Assembly (NCBI RefSeq): GCF_020966755.1
Contig: NZ_JAJKFT010000008.1
Span: forward strand, 1 to 37,359
Origin: Blastopirellula sediminis
GTDB lineage: Bacteria > Planctomycetota > Planctomycetia > Pirellulales > Pirellulaceae
Direction: 5' to 3'
DNA: 37,359 nucleotides
In this document: in pieces, positions 35,776-37,359 of the stretch
How positions within the stretch are numbered: the first letter of the stretch is position 1
Layout of the letters: every line of letters starts with the position of its first letter
The notes under the pieces: generated by a model
Told to the model about the DNA's origin: nothing
The model's database searches: none
What the model saw: only the letters and a program-made list of their open reading frames with translations
Translations under genes and position numbers: made by a program

Positions 35776-35812
35776 AAAAAAAAGACCGGGGCGTCCCAAC
35801 GGACGCCCCGGT
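35776..35812. terminator. Strong hairpin terminator between convergent genes
   Basis: A perfect 12-bp GC-rich stem (ACCGGGGCGTCC 35785-35796 with GGACGCCCCGGT 35801-35812, loop CAAC). A run of eight A at 35776-35783 becomes a T-run on the minus strand, so it is a complete terminator for the minus-strand genes to the right. On the plus strand it has a poor T-run but still follows the MscS gene by about 80 bases, so it may serve both. Confidence 0.9.
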
Positions 35813-35990
35813 TGTATCATTTACATCGAGCTCGAGATAGCATCGACTTCAAGCTCTTGCTAATTCTTGCTATCGCTGCAATCTCCGGTTCTGTCGCCGC
35901 GTTTCTCTTCCGCCCCGCCGTTGACTATTCCGAAGCTGGCGACGCCAGATTTCACGCTGCCGCCAATACGCCGTGCGTTGCTTCACCTGG

Positions 35991-36212
35991 CTAAGCGGCG
36001 TAAAGCGAGTCATCGGTTAGCCCCCAATACGCTTGCTGAAATCGATCGGACTCGACTTGATCCCAGTCGATCAGTTGCGGCGAATCAACTTCTTCTAAGC
36101 GGTCCACCGCCAACGTTGGACTCTCCAACTGAAACCCGAGTCGTTCGATATCGGCAAGCGATTCGCCCGTCGCAGCCGCGACGGCGCGATGGATATCTCG
36201 AATGCGCATCAT
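35991..36212 (-). CDS. Small protein of unknown function (73 aa)
   Basis: Begins MMRIRDIHRAVAAATGES and contains an HTH-like helical start, then an acidic C-terminal half (EEVDSPQLIDWDQVESDRF). ATG 36212 (or 36209) has AAGGA four bases upstream, better than the upstream ATG at 36281, which would add a basic stretch without a ribosome-binding site. It is the last of three minus-strand genes and lies about 180 bases before the strong hairpin. I do not recognise the family; it may act with the two genes upstream of it. Confidence 0.6.
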   Translation of the reverse strand: MMRIRDIHRAVAAATGESLADIERLGFQLESPTLAVDRLEEVDSPQLIDWDQVESDRFQQAYWGLTDDSLYAA

Positions 36213-36313
36213 GTTTTCCTTGATTCTAAAATGGCGAAGAACTCCCTTTCCGCGCATGGACAGGCGTAGTAGGGGAGACAAAAGCTGACGTCAAAAACAG
36301 AGAATTGGCTGCG

Positions 36314-36547
36314 TTACAGCCAGTGGCGTTCTAGCCAGGCGACTTCGGCCGCCAGGGCGTCGCTGCGTCGAGCGAACGGGCCGAGTCGTGGACCTTGGAC
36401 TGGCGTTAGGTCAGCCCACCAGGTTCCATCGAGATTGGGTTCGACGAACGAACCGCGAGAAATCGTCAACTGGCCGAGTTGCGAAATGTCGATCGCCTCT
36501 TCATAGAGGCAGCGAATTTGGCCGTTGGCTTCGATGATCAGATGCAT
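36314..36547 (-). CDS. Small conserved-looking protein of unknown function (77 aa)
   Basis: A compact beta-rich protein: MHLIIEANGQIRCLYEEAID, then a segment ISRGSFVEPN, a Trp-Trp pair (GTWWADLTP) and a helix at the end (SDALAAEVAWLERHWL). Short proteins of this kind are widespread in planctomycetes and cyanobacteria, from memory, with unknown role. ATG 36547 has GAGG five bases upstream, and it starts 7 bases after the gene on its right, so they form one transcript. Confidence 0.75.
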   Translation of the reverse strand: MHLIIEANGQIRCLYEEAIDISQLGQLTISRGSFVEPNLDGTWWADLTPVQGPRLGPFARRSDALAAEVAWLERHWL

Positions 36548-36554
36548 GCGAACC

Positions 36555-37358
36555 TCACTTCGGGGCCCGAAGCAACCGCCGACGAGGCCGGTCGACGAGA
36601 AGATCGTCCAGCAACCCGGTTACGCCTGATAGCTGACTGGCGACTTCTCGCCGCAGATTTGCATCATCGCGCAGTGTTTGCGGACGCACCCCCTGGACGA
36701 TCTGCTGGCATTGCTCGACCAGCGAATCGAGCTGCTCGCTGGATCGCAGGTTGAGCGATTGAAAGCGAGTGAAGAACTCTTGTAGGTTGCCGATCGCGGA
36801 ATCCCGAAAGACTTTCGGTTGTCCATCCGCTTCGCCGGTCAATCGTTCAGTCAGGTGAGAGACGAGTCGCCCCAACTCTTCGACGAACGCCTGCTCCGCC
36901 ATTTGGACCGCTTCGTCGAAGCGAGCCTGGACGCGGCGAGACTCGGCTTCAAACAGTTCGGGATCGAGCCGTCGCAAGTAGGTCGGCGGCTCGACGCTTG
37001 GGAAATCCCAGCTCACCTCAAAAGCGCCGTCCAAGGAAGCAGGATAGTCCCGTTCGTTGTAGAGCGTTCCGAGTCGAATTCGGGCAGCTGTCTTGAGTTC
37101 CTCAAACTCTGCGTCGAGATTCGTCACCGCGAGCGTCAGCTCGTCGCGAAAGCGTCCCATTTCGTCTTGAAACGCCGAGAGTCGATTCTGCGGGATCAGG
37201 CGGATCGCGGGCTCTGGAAATGGCAGGCTGATTGCTCGCCAGTAGCCGCGGGCGTTATTGCGAACGGCCGAGACCGCCTTGAAGGCGGGGCATCGCGTAT
37301 CCAACAGTTTTTTCCCGGCGCTTAAGAAATCGCCAGCCGCATCAAACGACTCGGCGGC
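36555..37358 (-). CDS. Coiled-coil protein of unknown function, N-terminus beyond the window
   Basis: 268 codons are visible, including the stop. The reading frame stays open to the right edge, so the true start is outside. Visible parts include an early aromatic-basic segment (SYWRAIS-like: ARGYWRAISLPFPEP), then long charged helices (about 60-200, LTLAVTNLDAEFEELK), a helix-rich middle with FRDSAIGNLQEFFTRF, and a basic end (VDRPRRRLLRAPK). The organisation recalls DUF3150-like proteins linked to MoxR ATPases, but this is from memory and weak. An internal TTG near 37304 is unlikely to be the real start. Confidence 0.7.
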   Translation of the reverse strand, partial: AAESFDAAGDFLSAGKKLLDTRCPAFKAVSAVRNNARGYWRAISLPFPEPAIRLIPQNRLSAFQDEMGRFRDELTLAVTNLDAEFEELKTAARIRLGTLYNERDYPASLDGAFEVSWDFPSVEPPTYLRRLDPELFEAESRRVQARFDEAVQMAEQAFVEELGRLVSHLTERLTGEADGQPKVFRDSAIGNLQEFFTRFQSLNLRSSEQLDSLVEQCQQIVQGVRPQTLRDDANLRREVASQLSGVTGLLDDLLVDRPRRRLLRAPK

Positions 37359-37359
37359 T

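Noticed and set aside
35725-35994. Plus-strand frame of 89 codons with a hydrophobic segment after the MscS gene
   Set aside because: It runs straight through the strong terminator hairpin at 35785-35812 and has no ribosome-binding site.

Overview
The window most resembles a chromosomal segment from a planctomycete (Pirellulaceae-like). The main reasons are a Ser/Thr kinase with a DWG activation-segment motif and C-terminal PAS domains, a bacterial V-type ATPase operon of the Chlamydiae/Bacteroidetes subunit set including a DUF2764 protein, a Gly/Arg/Pro-rich secreted protein, and small conserved-looking proteins of planctomycete type. This assignment is an inference from gene content recalled from memory. 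No rRNA, tRNA or CRISPR array was seen.

Layout. (1) 1-1436, minus strand: a translationally coupled pair, a glycine-rich membrane protein and a secreted protein that runs off the left edge. (2) 1533-7031, minus strand: a mobile or recombination module in transcription order unknown HTH-like protein, double-HTH protein, tyrosine recombinase, large serine recombinase, 50-residue basic peptide, with two hairpin terminators. (3) 7508-16074, plus strand: a type I restriction-modification operon, hsdM-hsdS-(three extra genes)-hsdR. The third extra gene looks like an RlmJ-type methyltransferase with an altered catalytic motif. (4) 16636-19005: a Ser/Thr kinase with three PAS domains. (5) 19568-33791, plus strand: two secreted proteins, an RND efflux pair, then a V-type ATPase operon in the order B-D-I-K-E-DUF2764-A. 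The RND permease gene overlaps ntpB by 11 bases, and most later junctions overlap or nearly abut. (6) 33875-35704: an MscS-family channel, followed by a strong hairpin. (7) 36555-37358 to 35991, minus strand: three genes of unknown function, the first truncated by the right edge.

How they fit together. Module 2 next to module 3 looks like an accessory island carrying its own recombinases beside a defence operon. Modules 5 and 6 form a membrane-energetics block: an ion-translocating rotary ATPase whose c-ring retains residues equivalent to the Na+ ligands of Enterococcus hirae NtpK, an ion-gradient-driven exporter translated just ahead of it, and a mechanosensitive channel behind it. The best candidates for something new are the three-gene insert in the type I RM operon and the circularly permuted V-ATPase operon coupled to an RND pump.
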